Shown piece by piece: positions 42,917 through 51,036 of a stretch of 52,824 bases of DNA. A model generated the notes under the pieces. It made no database searches. It was not told the origin of the DNA and saw only the letters and a list, made by a program, of their open reading frames with translations. The stretch is taken from NCBI GenBank assembly GCA_018364635.1, contig JAGZLR010000009.1, forward strand, positions 1 to 52,824. The letters are read 5' to 3'. Within the stretch, counting starts at the first letter, position 1. Each line of letters begins with the position of its first letter. The position numbers and the translations under genes were made by a program. This DNA comes from Clostridiales bacterium (lineage in GTDB: Bacteria > Bacillota > Clostridia > Lachnospirales > Anaerotignaceae).

Positions 42917-43918
42917 TTATTCCCTATAATCTGATTGGTAGTCGTGGCGATGTTCAGGTCTTGATGAGCGTTTTCCATGACGAGTTTTTTTATGAGTTGG
43001 TTGAAAATCTTCAGATAAAACTTTGGGAATAATTTTCACATAATAATAATTGGTTTCGTCTTCGAACTCAACACGTTCGGTTTTCGGATAATCAACGACA
43101 ATATCGAAAAATCGAATGATTTCTGCAATCAGTAGACCTATTACAGTACCTAAGAACATTCCTGGAAGGAATGTATTCACTTTACCAATAAGCGTAAGCA
43201 TAATAAATCCAAAACAATTGATGAATGCTCCAAGGACAAAGGAAAGCTCTTTTGCATAATTAAATGTTAATTTTGAACAAATATATGTCACTAAAATAAC
43301 TAACGCATAAAGGACTGCTACAAAAAACCACTCTCTATCCTGTGTGAGAAATTCAGTGAAAGAGACATAAATTTTCATGATAGTATCTGGTAAGGCGGAA
43401 GGAGAAAAATCAGCCCTAGGTGCCAGAGCTGCAAATTCCTTCAGATGCGGCAACAGGTACCATAAAAAAACACTGCATACAACAGGTATAATACTTGTGA
43501 TACCAAAATAAAATCCTGCAACCAGAGGTACGGCATAGGGGATTTTGAAGTAATATGCGGTTAACATTGCTGGTATGATTAGGCTTTCCACTGGAAAAAT
43601 TCTGATATAAAATACTAAAATTAAAAAGATCCCAATTACTGCTAAGAGAGAGAGCTCTATAGATGCAAAAAAAAGAAAAACTGCTGTAGCAAACATTACT
43701 AAAAGAAAAAAGACAAAGGAAGATCCAAGAGTAGCGATTAGGGAGAAGATTACGCTTAAAAGAACCGCCATGCCTAAATGCATATTCCCCATGCTTAGTG
43801 TAGATAACCTTATAAAAAGAAAGAATGCACATACAAATTTAGTAATGTAGATAATTACATCTTGATGTTTTTTATAATAGCTTAGAAACATATGTCGCAG
43901 TAGAACAAGTTCATTCAT
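42917..43918 (-). CDS. Unknown multi-pass membrane protein upstream of cdaA
   Basis: I do not recognise this 333-residue protein. It has about nine hydrophobic helices in the first 275 residues (first near 24-36, last near 252-270), then a soluble tail (about 275-333) rich in Lys, His, Arg and Ser (KKTRHGKRSSRPEHRHD). The stop is 23 bases before cdaA, so they are probably one operon. It may modulate the cyclase, as gdpP or transporter genes do elsewhere, but nothing in the sequence shows that. GTTCTACTGC precedes the ATG; a weak site. Confidence 0.7.
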   Translation of the reverse strand: MNELVLLRHMFLSYYKKHQDVIIYITKFVCAFFLFIRLSTLSMGNMHLGMAVLLSVIFSLIATLGSSFVFFLLVMFATAVFLFFASIELSLLAVIGIFLILVFYIRIFPVESLIIPAMLTAYYFKIPYAVPLVAGFYFGITSIIPVVCSVFLWYLLPHLKEFAALAPRADFSPSALPDTIMKIYVSFTEFLTQDREWFFVAVLYALVILVTYICSKLTFNYAKELSFVLGAFINCFGFIMLTLIGKVNTFLPGMFLGTVIGLLIAEIIRFFDIVVDYPKTERVEFEDETNYYYVKIIPKVLSEDFQPTHKKTRHGKRSSRPEHRHDYQSDYRE

Positions 43919-43939
43919 AAGTACTGACCCTCACAAAAG

Positions 43940-44317
43940 TTAATTTTTATCCAGATGACGAATAAGTATTTCGTATCCTTTTAATCTCTTTTCTGCTAAA
44001 TCATATTCCCGACCGTATACGAAATGTCCGATGATTGTATAGATAAGTAATAGCAAAAGCCAAGCAATACCACATTTTTCTACAAATCCGCGATAATCAA
44101 AGGTTGTAATATCAAATTCTGTAAAAAATAGAAGGTGGAACACATAAAAACAGATAATGATAAAAAAGCCTATGGTGACGCCAATACGGTTAATGCAATT
44201 ATTTTTATAAATATAATCTCCTTTATAATTATTTTCGATCTTTCGATCTTTGCTACCAAATTTTTTATCATAGACAGCTAAAATAGCCATAGTCCTAATT
44301 TTATTTCTATCAATCAT
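43940..44317 (-). CDS. Unknown small membrane protein, first gene of the cdaA operon
   Basis: 125-residue protein with two membrane helices (about 43-62 and 82-103), a basic soluble N-terminus (MIDRNKIRTMAILAVYDKKFGSKDRKI, quoted in part: MIDRNKIRTMAILAVYD) and a cytosolic tail. No recognised family. It lies 21 bases upstream of the larger membrane gene on the same strand, in front of cdaA. An extended -10 TGCTATAAT (44366-44358, minus strand) lies 41 bases upstream. Confidence 0.65.
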   Translation of the reverse strand: MIDRNKIRTMAILAVYDKKFGSKDRKIENNYKGDYIYKNNCINRIGVTIGFFIIICFYVFHLLFFTEFDITTFDYRGFVEKCGIAWLLLLLIYTIIGHFVYGREYDLAEKRLKGYEILIRHLDKN

Positions 44318-44357
44318 GATTTCTGCTCCATAAGAAAATATTTTTGATAATTACTTT

Positions 44358-44366
44358 ATTATAGCA
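44358..44366 (-). promoter_or_regulatory. Extended -10 promoter of the cdaA operon
   Basis: TGCTATAAT on the minus strand (44366-44358), 41 bases before the first operon start; no clear -35, as expected for an extended -10. Confidence 0.5.
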
Positions 44367-44460
44367 CAATTTTATGTGATGATATAGCATTTTTTCTTTC
44401 ATTTCTTTTTCAATCCAATGGAGGGTGTCCTGACTGAAATTTAGCAGTTACCTTTTTTAT

Positions 44461-44511
44461 GAAAAAAGAACATCTTCCCCTCTACAAAAAATACTTTTTA
44501 AGGGGAAGATG
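44461..44511 (-). terminator. Terminator of the DUF815 gene
   Basis: On the minus strand CATCTTCCCC (44510-44501), a long A/T loop, then GGGGAAGATG (44480-44471) and TTCTTTTTTC. Confidence 0.8.
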
Positions 44512-44524
44512 CCGAAGTTTTCTA

Positions 44525-45784
44525 TTATTTTTTTAGTTCAGCAATCAAATAATCCACAAATTGCCGTGCACTTCTCGGAGCCATACTGCATTTTTCTATG
44601 GACCACCGGTTTGCTCTCATCTGGAGCCACTGATCGTCATCAACAGACATATCTGCGTCTTTGAGCATACCACGAATGATATTCATATATTTATCAAATC
44701 CTGGAGACATAAATGTTACAGTTAATCCAAATCTGTCGGAAAGAGAGGTTAATTCATCTATTGTGTCAGAGATATGTATCTCATCGCCTTGCCTTGCCTG
44801 GAAAGTTTCTTGGACTAAATGGCGGCGGTTGCTGGTAGCGTAAATGACCATATTATCAGCTATTTTGTTGTAGGATCCTTCCAGAACTGCTTTCATTGCT
44901 GCGTAGTTGTTGTCGCCGTCTGTGAATGTTAAGTCATCAATAAAAATGATGAATTTTAGCGGAATGTAGGCAAGCATGTCTATCATTTTACCAATATAAA
45001 TGATATTTTGCTTTGACACTTCAATAAGTCGTAATCCCTGTGAGGCATACTCATTCACCATTGCCTTTACTGTGGAGGACTTTCCTGTTCCGCTGTCGCC
45101 ATAGAGAAGAATATTGTTTGCTTTTAATCCTTTTAACAGAGCCAAGGTGTTATCCTGAATAATTTGCTGCTGTTCTTTATAGTCTTTTAGATCAGAAAGA
45201 CAAATCGGGTCAGGGTTTACAACAGGAATAAGACGTGGTATATCTTGTTCTATCTCTAAAGAGAAAGCACGATATCTACTGAAGTGGCCGTAACCATTGT
45301 TTTTATAGTATTCTTCCAAAGCATAGAGATTTGTTCCCCAGTCCTCAATTTGGGAATGCTGCGGTTCTATGCTATAGTCCGGCAGACGTTCAAATAGGGC
45401 TTGATACAGTGGGTATATAGCTGATAAATGGTCTTTCAGCTGCTTTGATGACAACTTAGAGACAAGAAAAAGTGCAGAAATATCGTTTGCTGCTGCTTTT
45501 AGGATGGCTTCTGGAAGATTCTTGACATTTCCTTTGGCACATTCCAAAGTAAACAAGTTTTCGCTAAAGATAATTTTATCAAAGATGAAATCTGCTAGAT
45601 TCCCACAAAACTCGCTGTTACACAATCCAGAAAAGAAATGCCCGTATGTTTCTGCAACCTCCTCAGCAGAGGAAAAGCTGTTGCTGAAAAGTTTGCATAG
45701 ATCTTCCATAACTGTGTTATTCATAACATCCCGATAGATTGAAATACTTTTCATCATAAACCGTAATTCGTCAATTTTATTCAT
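44525..45784 (-). CDS. DUF815 AAA+-type ATPase
   Basis: P-loop ATPase of 419 residues, DUF815 family. Walker A is GDSGTGKS (about 229-236), Walker B IIFIDDLTF (about 285-293), and sensor-type residues ATSNRRH follow. The N-terminal half (about 1-150) is helical and specific to this family. Likely function is unknown; members are AAA+-like and found widely in Clostridia. ATG 45784 (MNKIDEL) is chosen because GAGGTGG lies 7 bases upstream; the in-frame GTG at 45793 overlaps that site. It is divergent from tadA and closed by its own terminator. Confidence 0.88.
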   Translation of the reverse strand: MNKIDELRFMMKSISIYRDVMNNTVMEDLCKLFSNSFSSAEEVAETYGHFFSGLCNSEFCGNLADFIFDKIIFSENLFTLECAKGNVKNLPEAILKAAANDISALFLVSKLSSKQLKDHLSAIYPLYQALFERLPDYSIEPQHSQIEDWGTNLYALEEYYKNNGYGHFSRYRAFSLEIEQDIPRLIPVVNPDPICLSDLKDYKEQQQIIQDNTLALLKGLKANNILLYGDSGTGKSSTVKAMVNEYASQGLRLIEVSKQNIIYIGKMIDMLAYIPLKFIIFIDDLTFTDGDNNYAAMKAVLEGSYNKIADNMVIYATSNRRHLVQETFQARQGDEIHISDTIDELTSLSDRFGLTVTFMSPGFDKYMNIIRGMLKDADMSVDDDQWLQMRANRWSIEKCSMAPRSARQFVDYLIAELKK

Positions 45785-45857
45785 CAATGCCACCTCTTTG
45801 CCAATTAATTCTTACTTTTTATTTTACATTTAAAGTTTCCTATTTGTAAATAGGCAG

Positions 45858-45886
45858 TTGCGGGGATTTCTGTAAACAAGTATAGT
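45858..45886 (+). promoter_or_regulatory. Promoter of tadA
   Basis: TTGCGG (45858-45863), 17-base spacer, TATAGT (45881-45886), 22 bases before the ATG. Confidence 0.6.
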
Positions 45887-45907
45887 TAAAGATAGGGAGG
45901 AGAAAAA

Positions 45908-46381
45908 ATGGATACATTAAAACATAAAAAATATATGGACATAGCACTAGAACAGGCTTGGAAGGCATATGAGCTGAACGAAGTCCCTATAGGCGCGGTT
46001 ATTGTAAAAGACGATACTGTGATAGGAAAGGGATATAATTTAAGAAATACAAAAAAGAATCCTCTTTGCCATGCAGAAATTATAGCGATGAATGAAGCCG
46101 CCATTAACATTGGTGATTGGCGGTTAGAAGGCTGCACTTTGTATGTTACAGTGGAGCCCTGTCCCATGTGTGCAGGAGCGATTGTTCAGGCGAGAATTCC
46201 CCTTGTTGTTTTTGGTACAAGAAATAAAAAAGCAGGATGTGCTGGTTCTGTACTGGATCTCTTTCACCAGGAAAGACTAAACCATCAGGTACAGGTTATT
46301 GAGGGGGTACAACAAGAAGAATGTGCTTTTATGATGAGCTCTTTTTTTCGGCAGTTTCGGAATAAAAAGGGGAGTTTATAA
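45908..46381 (+). CDS. tadA: tRNA-specific adenosine-34 deaminase TadA
   Basis: Zinc deaminase that turns the wobble A34 into inosine, notably in tRNA-Arg(ACG), 157 residues. The HAE motif with catalytic His55-Glu57 and the PCPMC zinc motif (Cys85, Cys88) match TadA, and VPIGAVIV is also typical. GGGAGG precedes ATG 45908. The next element on the same strand is the SRP RNA, then dnaX, an order seen in many Firmicutes. Bases 46382-46581 hold no gene I can see. Confidence 0.95.
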   Translation: MDTLKHKKYMDIALEQAWKAYELNEVPIGAVIVKDDTVIGKGYNLRNTKKNPLCHAEIIAMNEAAINIGDWRLEGCTLYVTVEPCPMCAGAIVQARIPLVVFGTRNKKAGCAGSVLDLFHQERLNHQVQVIEGVQQEECAFMMSSFFRQFRNKKGSL

Positions 46382-46581
46382 AGATGATCTGGTTGTTATA
46401 GTAAAAATTTTTCAGCACTTTTGCATTTATTAGGCGCAAAAACTCTTTTAGTTTTATTCCTAGAAAAATATTTTTTACAAGTTCATAAGAGAAAATGTAG
46501 TTGTTTTTGTCTTGAGTCAGGGTAAGTTGTCAAATTTTTTCTATACATTTAGATCGTGGGTTAAAAGGTTAGAGATCACAG

Positions 46582-46610
46582 TTGACATGATGTGAAAAAA
46601 ACAGTATACT
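46582..46610 (+). promoter_or_regulatory. Promoter of the SRP RNA
   Basis: Perfect TTGACA (46582-46587), 17-base spacer, TATACT (46605-46610); transcription would start near 46617, about 24 bases before the conserved RNA. Confidence 0.85.
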
Positions 46611-46640
46611 GGATAAGCAACAATTGATTTGTTATAAATT

Positions 46641-46912
46641 TTCCGTGCTAGCCGGGGAGTTAGCGGCGCCCTGAACCCACAATCCGCTATAGTGGGGGTG
46701 AAGCTTCGTCTGAGGTCTTTTGTCTTTTGGTCTGCCCTCTGAAGAGAACGTTGAAGATTGAGTCTTGTGCAACAGGAACTTATGAACCGTGTCAGGTCCG
46801 AGAGGAAGCAGCACTAAGTAACCACTTCTGTGTGCCGCAAGGTTGCTTGGTTGGAGTTAAGGACAGAGGTAACGCATTGGATTATCAGATCGAAGACAAG
46901 CGCACGGATTCT
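46641..46912 (+). ncRNA. ffs: Signal recognition particle RNA, large Gram-positive type
   Basis: RNA scaffold of the protein-targeting particle. The universally conserved domain IV is present (GTCAGGTCCGAGAGGAAGCA), and the 5' Alu-like part has GGGGAGTTAGCGG and the CCCACAATCCGCTATAGTGG fold. CCGTGC at 46643-46648 can pair with GCACGG at 46902-46907, closing the molecule, so the ends are placed around there; the exact mature ends are uncertain by several bases. The tadA-SRP RNA-dnaX order matches Bacillus. It has its own strong promoter and terminator. Confidence 0.93.
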
Positions 46913-46924
46913 ATAGAGGGATTC

Positions 46925-46954
46925 AAACAGTTCTGAGCTCAGAGCTGTTTTTTA
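46925..46954 (+). terminator. Terminator after the SRP RNA
   Basis: ACAGTTCTGAGC and GCTCAGAGCTGT pair with one G-U, followed by TTTTT. Confidence 0.85.
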
Positions 46955-46994
46955 TTTTCATTGATTTATAGATTTTATCATCCTATGATTTGTA

Positions 46995-47023
46995 TTGTTT
47001 CATTTATTTTTTCGTAGTATAAT
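46995..47023 (+). promoter_or_regulatory. Promoter of dnaX
   Basis: TTGTTT (46995-47000), 17-base spacer, TATAAT (47018-47023), 42 bases before the start codon. Confidence 0.7.
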
Positions 47024-47065
47024 ACTTAAAATATAAGAGAATTAATTTGGAAGGGAGAAGAGAAA

Positions 47066-48658
47066 ATGTCTTATACTGCCTTATATAGAAAGTTCCGTCC
47101 TCAAACTTTTGACGATGTAATAGGGCAGGAGTATATTGTAAGAACGCTGAAAAATCAAATGATTTCAGGCAGAGTCTCCCATGCCTATCTTTTCTGTGGT
47201 ACTCGTGGTACAGGTAAGACTTCTACAGCTAAAATATTTGCTAGAGCCATTAATTGTTTAGAGCAAAAAGATGGGGAACCATGCAATCACTGTACTCTCT
47301 GTATGGCAATGAATGAAGGACGGAGTATGAATGTGATAGAAATTGATGCGGCAAGTAATAATGGCGTAGATAATATTAGAGAAATTCGTGATGAGGTGAA
47401 GTATCCTCCTACAGAAGGAAAATATAAAGTTTATATTATCGATGAGGTTCATATGCTTTCTGCTGGTGCGTTTAATGCGCTGTTAAAGACATTGGAAGAG
47501 CCTCCAGCACATGTGATTTTTATCCTGGCAACGACAGACCCACAGAAGGTCCCAGCGACGATTTTGTCTAGATGTCAAAGATATGACTTTCGGCGGATTT
47601 CTACTCAAAAAATAGTGGACACTATGGAGAGATATCTAACGCAGGAAGGGTTTGATGCGGAGGAGCGTGCCTTACATTATATTGCTACTTTGGCAGATGG
47701 CTCTATGCGTGATGCACTTAGTATTTTGGATCAGTGTCTTGCGTTCTATTATCAAGAAAAAGTCACCTTGGAAAAAGTGTTGGACATTATGGGTGCATCG
47801 GATAACAGTGTGTTTTATGATATGACGGAAGCTCTTAGACAGAAGAATACAGAAAAAGTTTTAGGTTTCGTGGATGAACTTCTCATACAGGGACGGGATA
47901 TCAATCAGTTTGTAGCGGAGTTTATTATCCATTTGAGGAATCTGTTGGTGTCAGTTTCTGTTTCCAAGCCAGAACTTGTGCTTGATTGTGCAGATGATGA
48001 AGTGCAGCGTTTGAAGGAACAGGCAAATCATATGACTTCAGAAGAGCTGATGTATCTGATTCGCGTACTAACACAGCTTTCCTCAGAATTAAAATATGCT
48101 GGAAATGGCAGAATATTATTAGAAGTGACATTGATGAAACTGTGTAGTAGTTTTCAGGAACAAACATACGATGCGTTGGCTGCAAGAATTAGTCGGTTGG
48201 AAAAGCGTTTGAAAAATGGTGAAATTACGTTTCAAGAAGTAAGTGTAAACCCAAAGCCTCCAACAGTATCTGTGTCAGCAAGAAGAGAAAAGGCGGTGCC
48301 TGAGGATATTAAGAGGCTGATGGAGGAATGGAAAGATATTATTAGTGAAGTACAAAACCCTTTGAGATCGATTTTAGATGCTATTCGCCCTGATTATATG
48401 GAACGGGAAGCGTTGGAACTTGTATGTCACACAGTAGCAGGAAGAGATTTGGTGCAAAATAAAGTGACAGAAATTCAACAATTGCTGAATTCTAAATATG
48501 GAAAAGAATTTAAAATCAACTGCATTACGTCAGAAGAATTCGATCGTTGGCATAGGCAACACTTTGGAGAGAAAGAAGATGTTCAAGAGGATGACCTTGA
48601 ATTTGCAAGTCTTTTGACCCAATTTATCCCTGATGCAGAGATTGATGATAAACTATAA
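47066..48658 (+). CDS. dnaX: DNA polymerase III subunit gamma/tau
   Basis: Clamp-loader ATPase of the replicative polymerase, 530 residues. Walker A is GTRGTGKT (45-52), and the zinc module uses Cys64, Cys73, Cys76 and Cys79. Walker B IIDEVHML (DExx box) and sensor motif SRCQRYDF follow. The C-terminal half (from about 365) is the tau-like region. The start fits GGAAGGGAG before ATG 47066. It is followed by glyA after 21 bases, then ybaB and recR, the usual dnaX partners. Confidence 0.96.
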   Translation: MSYTALYRKFRPQTFDDVIGQEYIVRTLKNQMISGRVSHAYLFCGTRGTGKTSTAKIFARAINCLEQKDGEPCNHCTLCMAMNEGRSMNVIEIDAASNNGVDNIREIRDEVKYPPTEGKYKVYIIDEVHMLSAGAFNALLKTLEEPPAHVIFILATTDPQKVPATILSRCQRYDFRRISTQKIVDTMERYLTQEGFDAEERALHYIATLADGSMRDALSILDQCLAFYYQEKVTLEKVLDIMGASDNSVFYDMTEALRQKNTEKVLGFVDELLIQGRDINQFVAEFIIHLRNLLVSVSVSKPELVLDCADDEVQRLKEQANHMTSEELMYLIRVLTQLSSELKYAGNGRILLEVTLMKLCSSFQEQTYDALAARISRLEKRLKNGEITFQEVSVNPKPPTVSVSARREKAVPEDIKRLMEEWKDIISEVQNPLRSILDAIRPDYMEREALELVCHTVAGRDLVQNKVTEIQQLLNSKYGKEFKINCITSEEFDRWHRQHFGEKEDVQEDDLEFASLLTQFIPDAEIDDKL

Positions 48659-48679
48659 CATAAAAGGAGGCTATATTTA

Positions 48680-49930
48680 ATGAGAGTAGAAGAAATGATT
48701 GATCTGTTAGGCAAAAATGATCCAGAGGTAGCAGCAGCGATGAAGCAGGAATACCATCGCCAAAATGATGGTCTTGAGTTGATTGCATCTGAAAACTGTG
48801 TTTCTAAAGATGTCTTATTAGCGGCAGGGTCCATCCTTACAAATAAATATGCGGAAGGCTATCCAGGAAAACGGTATTATGGTGGTTGTCAGTATGTGGA
48901 TATTATTGAAAATTTAGCTATAGAGCGCGCAAAGAAACTTTTTGGAGCAGCTTATGTTAATGTACAGCCTCATAGTGGTGCCCAAGCAAATACAGCGGTT
49001 TATTTTGCTTTATTGTCTCCAGGAGATAAAGTCATGGGAATGAGTTTAGCAGATGGTGGACATTTGACCCACGGAAGCCCTGTAAACCTTTCTGGAAAAT
49101 ATTATAACTTTATTCCTTATGGTTTAGACGAGAAGACGCAGAGAATTGACTATGATAAATTTGAGGCATTGGCAAAAGAACATAGGCCAAAATTGATTGT
49201 GGCAGGGGCAAGCGCTTATCCTCGGATTATTGATTTTGAACGAATGGCAAAGGTTGCTCATGAAGTGGGTGCGTTGTTTATGGTAGATATGGCGCACATT
49301 GCAGGTCTTGTGGCTGCTGGAGAGCACCCTAGCCCAGTACCATTTGCAGATATTACAACGACCACAACACATAAGACTTTGCGAGGACCAAGAGGCGGTA
49401 TGATTTTAACCAACAGTGAGGAGCTGGCGAAAAAGATCAATAAAGCTGTTTTCCCTGGAACTCAGGGCGGACCTTTAATGCATATCATTGCAGCAAAAGC
49501 AGTATGTTTTGGAGAGGCGTTGAAACCAGAATTTAAAGAATATCAACACAGAATTGTAGAAAATTGTAAGGTATTAGGCGAAGAAATGGTGAAAAATGGT
49601 TTTGATCTTGTCAGTGGCGGAACAGATAATCATTTGATTTTGGTAGATCTTCGCAGCAAGAATATTACAGGAAAAGAGTTTGAGAAGAGACTTGGTGATG
49701 TGCATATTACAGTGAACAAAAATGCAATTCCAAATGATCCACAGTCCCCTAATGTGACTTCAGGTGTACGTATGGGAACTGCGGCATTATCAGCAAGAGG
49801 TATGGGGGCAGAGGAGATGAAAAAAATAGCTCAGTTCTGCCAGATGGTATCTGAAGATTTTGAAGCAAATGCAGATGCAGTTCGTGCTGGTGTTGCCGAA
49901 ATGTGTAAGAAATTCCCACTTTACGATTGA
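48680..49930 (+). CDS. glyA: Serine hydroxymethyltransferase GlyA
   Basis: PLP enzyme converting serine and tetrahydrofolate to glycine and 5,10-methylene-THF, 416 residues. The PLP lysine is Lys232 in TTTTTHKTLRGPRGG. Other signatures are ASENCVS, YAEGYPGKRYYGGC and LRGPRGGMI. It lies between dnaX and ybaB, not the usual place, and ends at a strong terminator. The thyA and folA genes further downstream also use folate one-carbon units, so this region may be a small folate neighbourhood. AAAGGAGG precedes ATG 48680. Confidence 0.97.
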   Translation: MRVEEMIDLLGKNDPEVAAAMKQEYHRQNDGLELIASENCVSKDVLLAAGSILTNKYAEGYPGKRYYGGCQYVDIIENLAIERAKKLFGAAYVNVQPHSGAQANTAVYFALLSPGDKVMGMSLADGGHLTHGSPVNLSGKYYNFIPYGLDEKTQRIDYDKFEALAKEHRPKLIVAGASAYPRIIDFERMAKVAHEVGALFMVDMAHIAGLVAAGEHPSPVPFADITTTTTHKTLRGPRGGMILTNSEELAKKINKAVFPGTQGGPLMHIIAAKAVCFGEALKPEFKEYQHRIVENCKVLGEEMVKNGFDLVSGGTDNHLILVDLRSKNITGKEFEKRLGDVHITVNKNAIPNDPQSPNVTSGVRMGTAALSARGMGAEEMKKIAQFCQMVSEDFEANADAVRAGVAEMCKKFPLYD

Positions 49931-49943
49931 TTATTTTCGATGA

Positions 49944-49980
49944 AAAAAGAACACAGCTATTGCGGCTGTGTTCTTTTTGT
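49944..49980 (+). terminator. Terminator after glyA
   Basis: AAGAACACAGC pairs with GCTGTGTTCTT around a short loop, followed by TTTTT. Confidence 0.88.
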
Positions 49981-50037
49981 TTTATTATATAAATGCTAAT
50001 ATTTTTTAGAAAAAGAAAATTTAGGAGGTTTTACAAT

Positions 50038-50373
50038 ATGGCAAGAGGATTTGGCGGCATGGGCGGCATGAATATGAATAATCTGATGAAACAGGCACAG
50101 AAGATGCAGAAACAAATGGAGTCTTTACAGGCAGAAATGGCAGAAAAAACAATAGAAACGACATCAGGTGGAGGCGCAGTAAAGGTTGTCATCACAGGGA
50201 AAAAAGAGATAAAGTCCATTAACATTAACCCGGAAGTTGTAGATCCAGATGATGTTGAAATGCTTCAGGATCTGATTATGACTGCTGTCAATGAAGCGAT
50301 TCGTCAGGCAGAAGACATGATGAACAGCGAAATGTCCAAAGTGACAGGCGGTCTTGGCGGCGGGCTGTTCTAA
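50038..50373 (+). CDS. YbaB/EbfC-family nucleoid-associated protein
   Basis: Small DNA-binding protein of 111 residues of the YbaB/EbfC family: a Gly/Met-rich start, a helical Met/Gln middle (LMKQAQKMQKQMESLQAEM) and a conserved beta segment ending in SININ. It usually binds DNA as a dimer and lies between dnaX and recR. ATG 50038 follows TTAGGAGG; an in-frame start at 49993 has no site and homologues begin MARGFGG or similar. It overlaps nothing but is 10 bases from recR. Confidence 0.93.
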   Translation: MARGFGGMGGMNMNNLMKQAQKMQKQMESLQAEMAEKTIETTSGGGAVKVVITGKKEIKSININPEVVDPDDVEMLQDLIMTAVNEAIRQAEDMMNSEMSKVTGGLGGGLF

Positions 50374-50383
50374 GGAGGAAGAA

Positions 50384-50983
50384 ATGAATTTTTATGGAGA
50401 TCCCATTACCAGACTGATTGAAGCCCTTTCCTCACTTCCAGGGGTGGGGAGAAAGTCGGCCCAAAGAATTGCGTTTTATATTATCGACATGCCGAAAGAA
50501 AAAGCCGATCATCTGGCACAGGCGATTATAGACGCCAAAGAAAAGGTGCGGTATTGCTCCAGCTGCTGTAACCTTACTGATAGGGATCCGTGTCCGATCT
50601 GTTCTGATCCCCAAAGGGATAAAAGTATGATTATGGTTGTGGAGGATCCTCGGGATATGGCAGCGTATGAAAAGACAAAGGAGTTCCATGGACTCTACCA
50701 TGTACTGCATGGTGCAATTTCTCCACTGACTGGAGTTGGACCACAGGATCTAAAAATAAAAGAATTGCTAAACAGAGTGGAGAAAGACGAGACAAAGGAA
50801 GTTATTTTAGCGACAAATCCTAATGTAGAGGGAGAGGCGACTGCTATGTATTTAAGCCGGCTGTTAAAACCATTAGGAATTAAGGTGACAAGAATCGCGA
50901 ATGGTGTACCAGTAGGCGGAAATTTAGAATACGTAGATGAGGTGACTCTATCCAGAGCGCTGGAAGGGCGTAGAGAATTATAA
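50384..50983 (+). CDS. recR: Recombination mediator RecR
   Basis: Recombination mediator acting with RecO/RecF at gaps, 199 residues. The N-terminal helix-hairpin-helix (about 10-30), zinc finger with Cys58, Cys61, Cys70, Cys73 and the Toprim domain (about 80-175) are all present. ATG 50384 has AAGGAGG upstream; an in-frame start at 50354 overlaps ybaB and is less likely. It is followed by a hairpin with a T run and then thyA. The dnaX-ybaB-recR order is common in Firmicutes. Confidence 0.95.
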   Translation: MNFYGDPITRLIEALSSLPGVGRKSAQRIAFYIIDMPKEKADHLAQAIIDAKEKVRYCSSCCNLTDRDPCPICSDPQRDKSMIMVVEDPRDMAAYEKTKEFHGLYHVLHGAISPLTGVGPQDLKIKELLNRVEKDETKEVILATNPNVEGEATAMYLSRLLKPLGIKVTRIANGVPVGGNLEYVDEVTLSRALEGRREL

Positions 50984-50996
50984 GTACAAAAGGAAT

Positions 50997-51021
50997 GGCA
51001 CCGGTGAACGGTGCCCTTTTT
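50997..51021 (+). terminator. Terminator between recR and thyA
   Basis: GGCACCG (50997-51003), loop TGAA, CGGTGCC (51009-51015) and TTTTT. Its end is only about 15 bases before thyA, so thyA needs read-through, a promoter inside recR, or attenuation. Confidence 0.8.
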
Positions 51022-51036
51022 ACAAGGAGGAAGACA

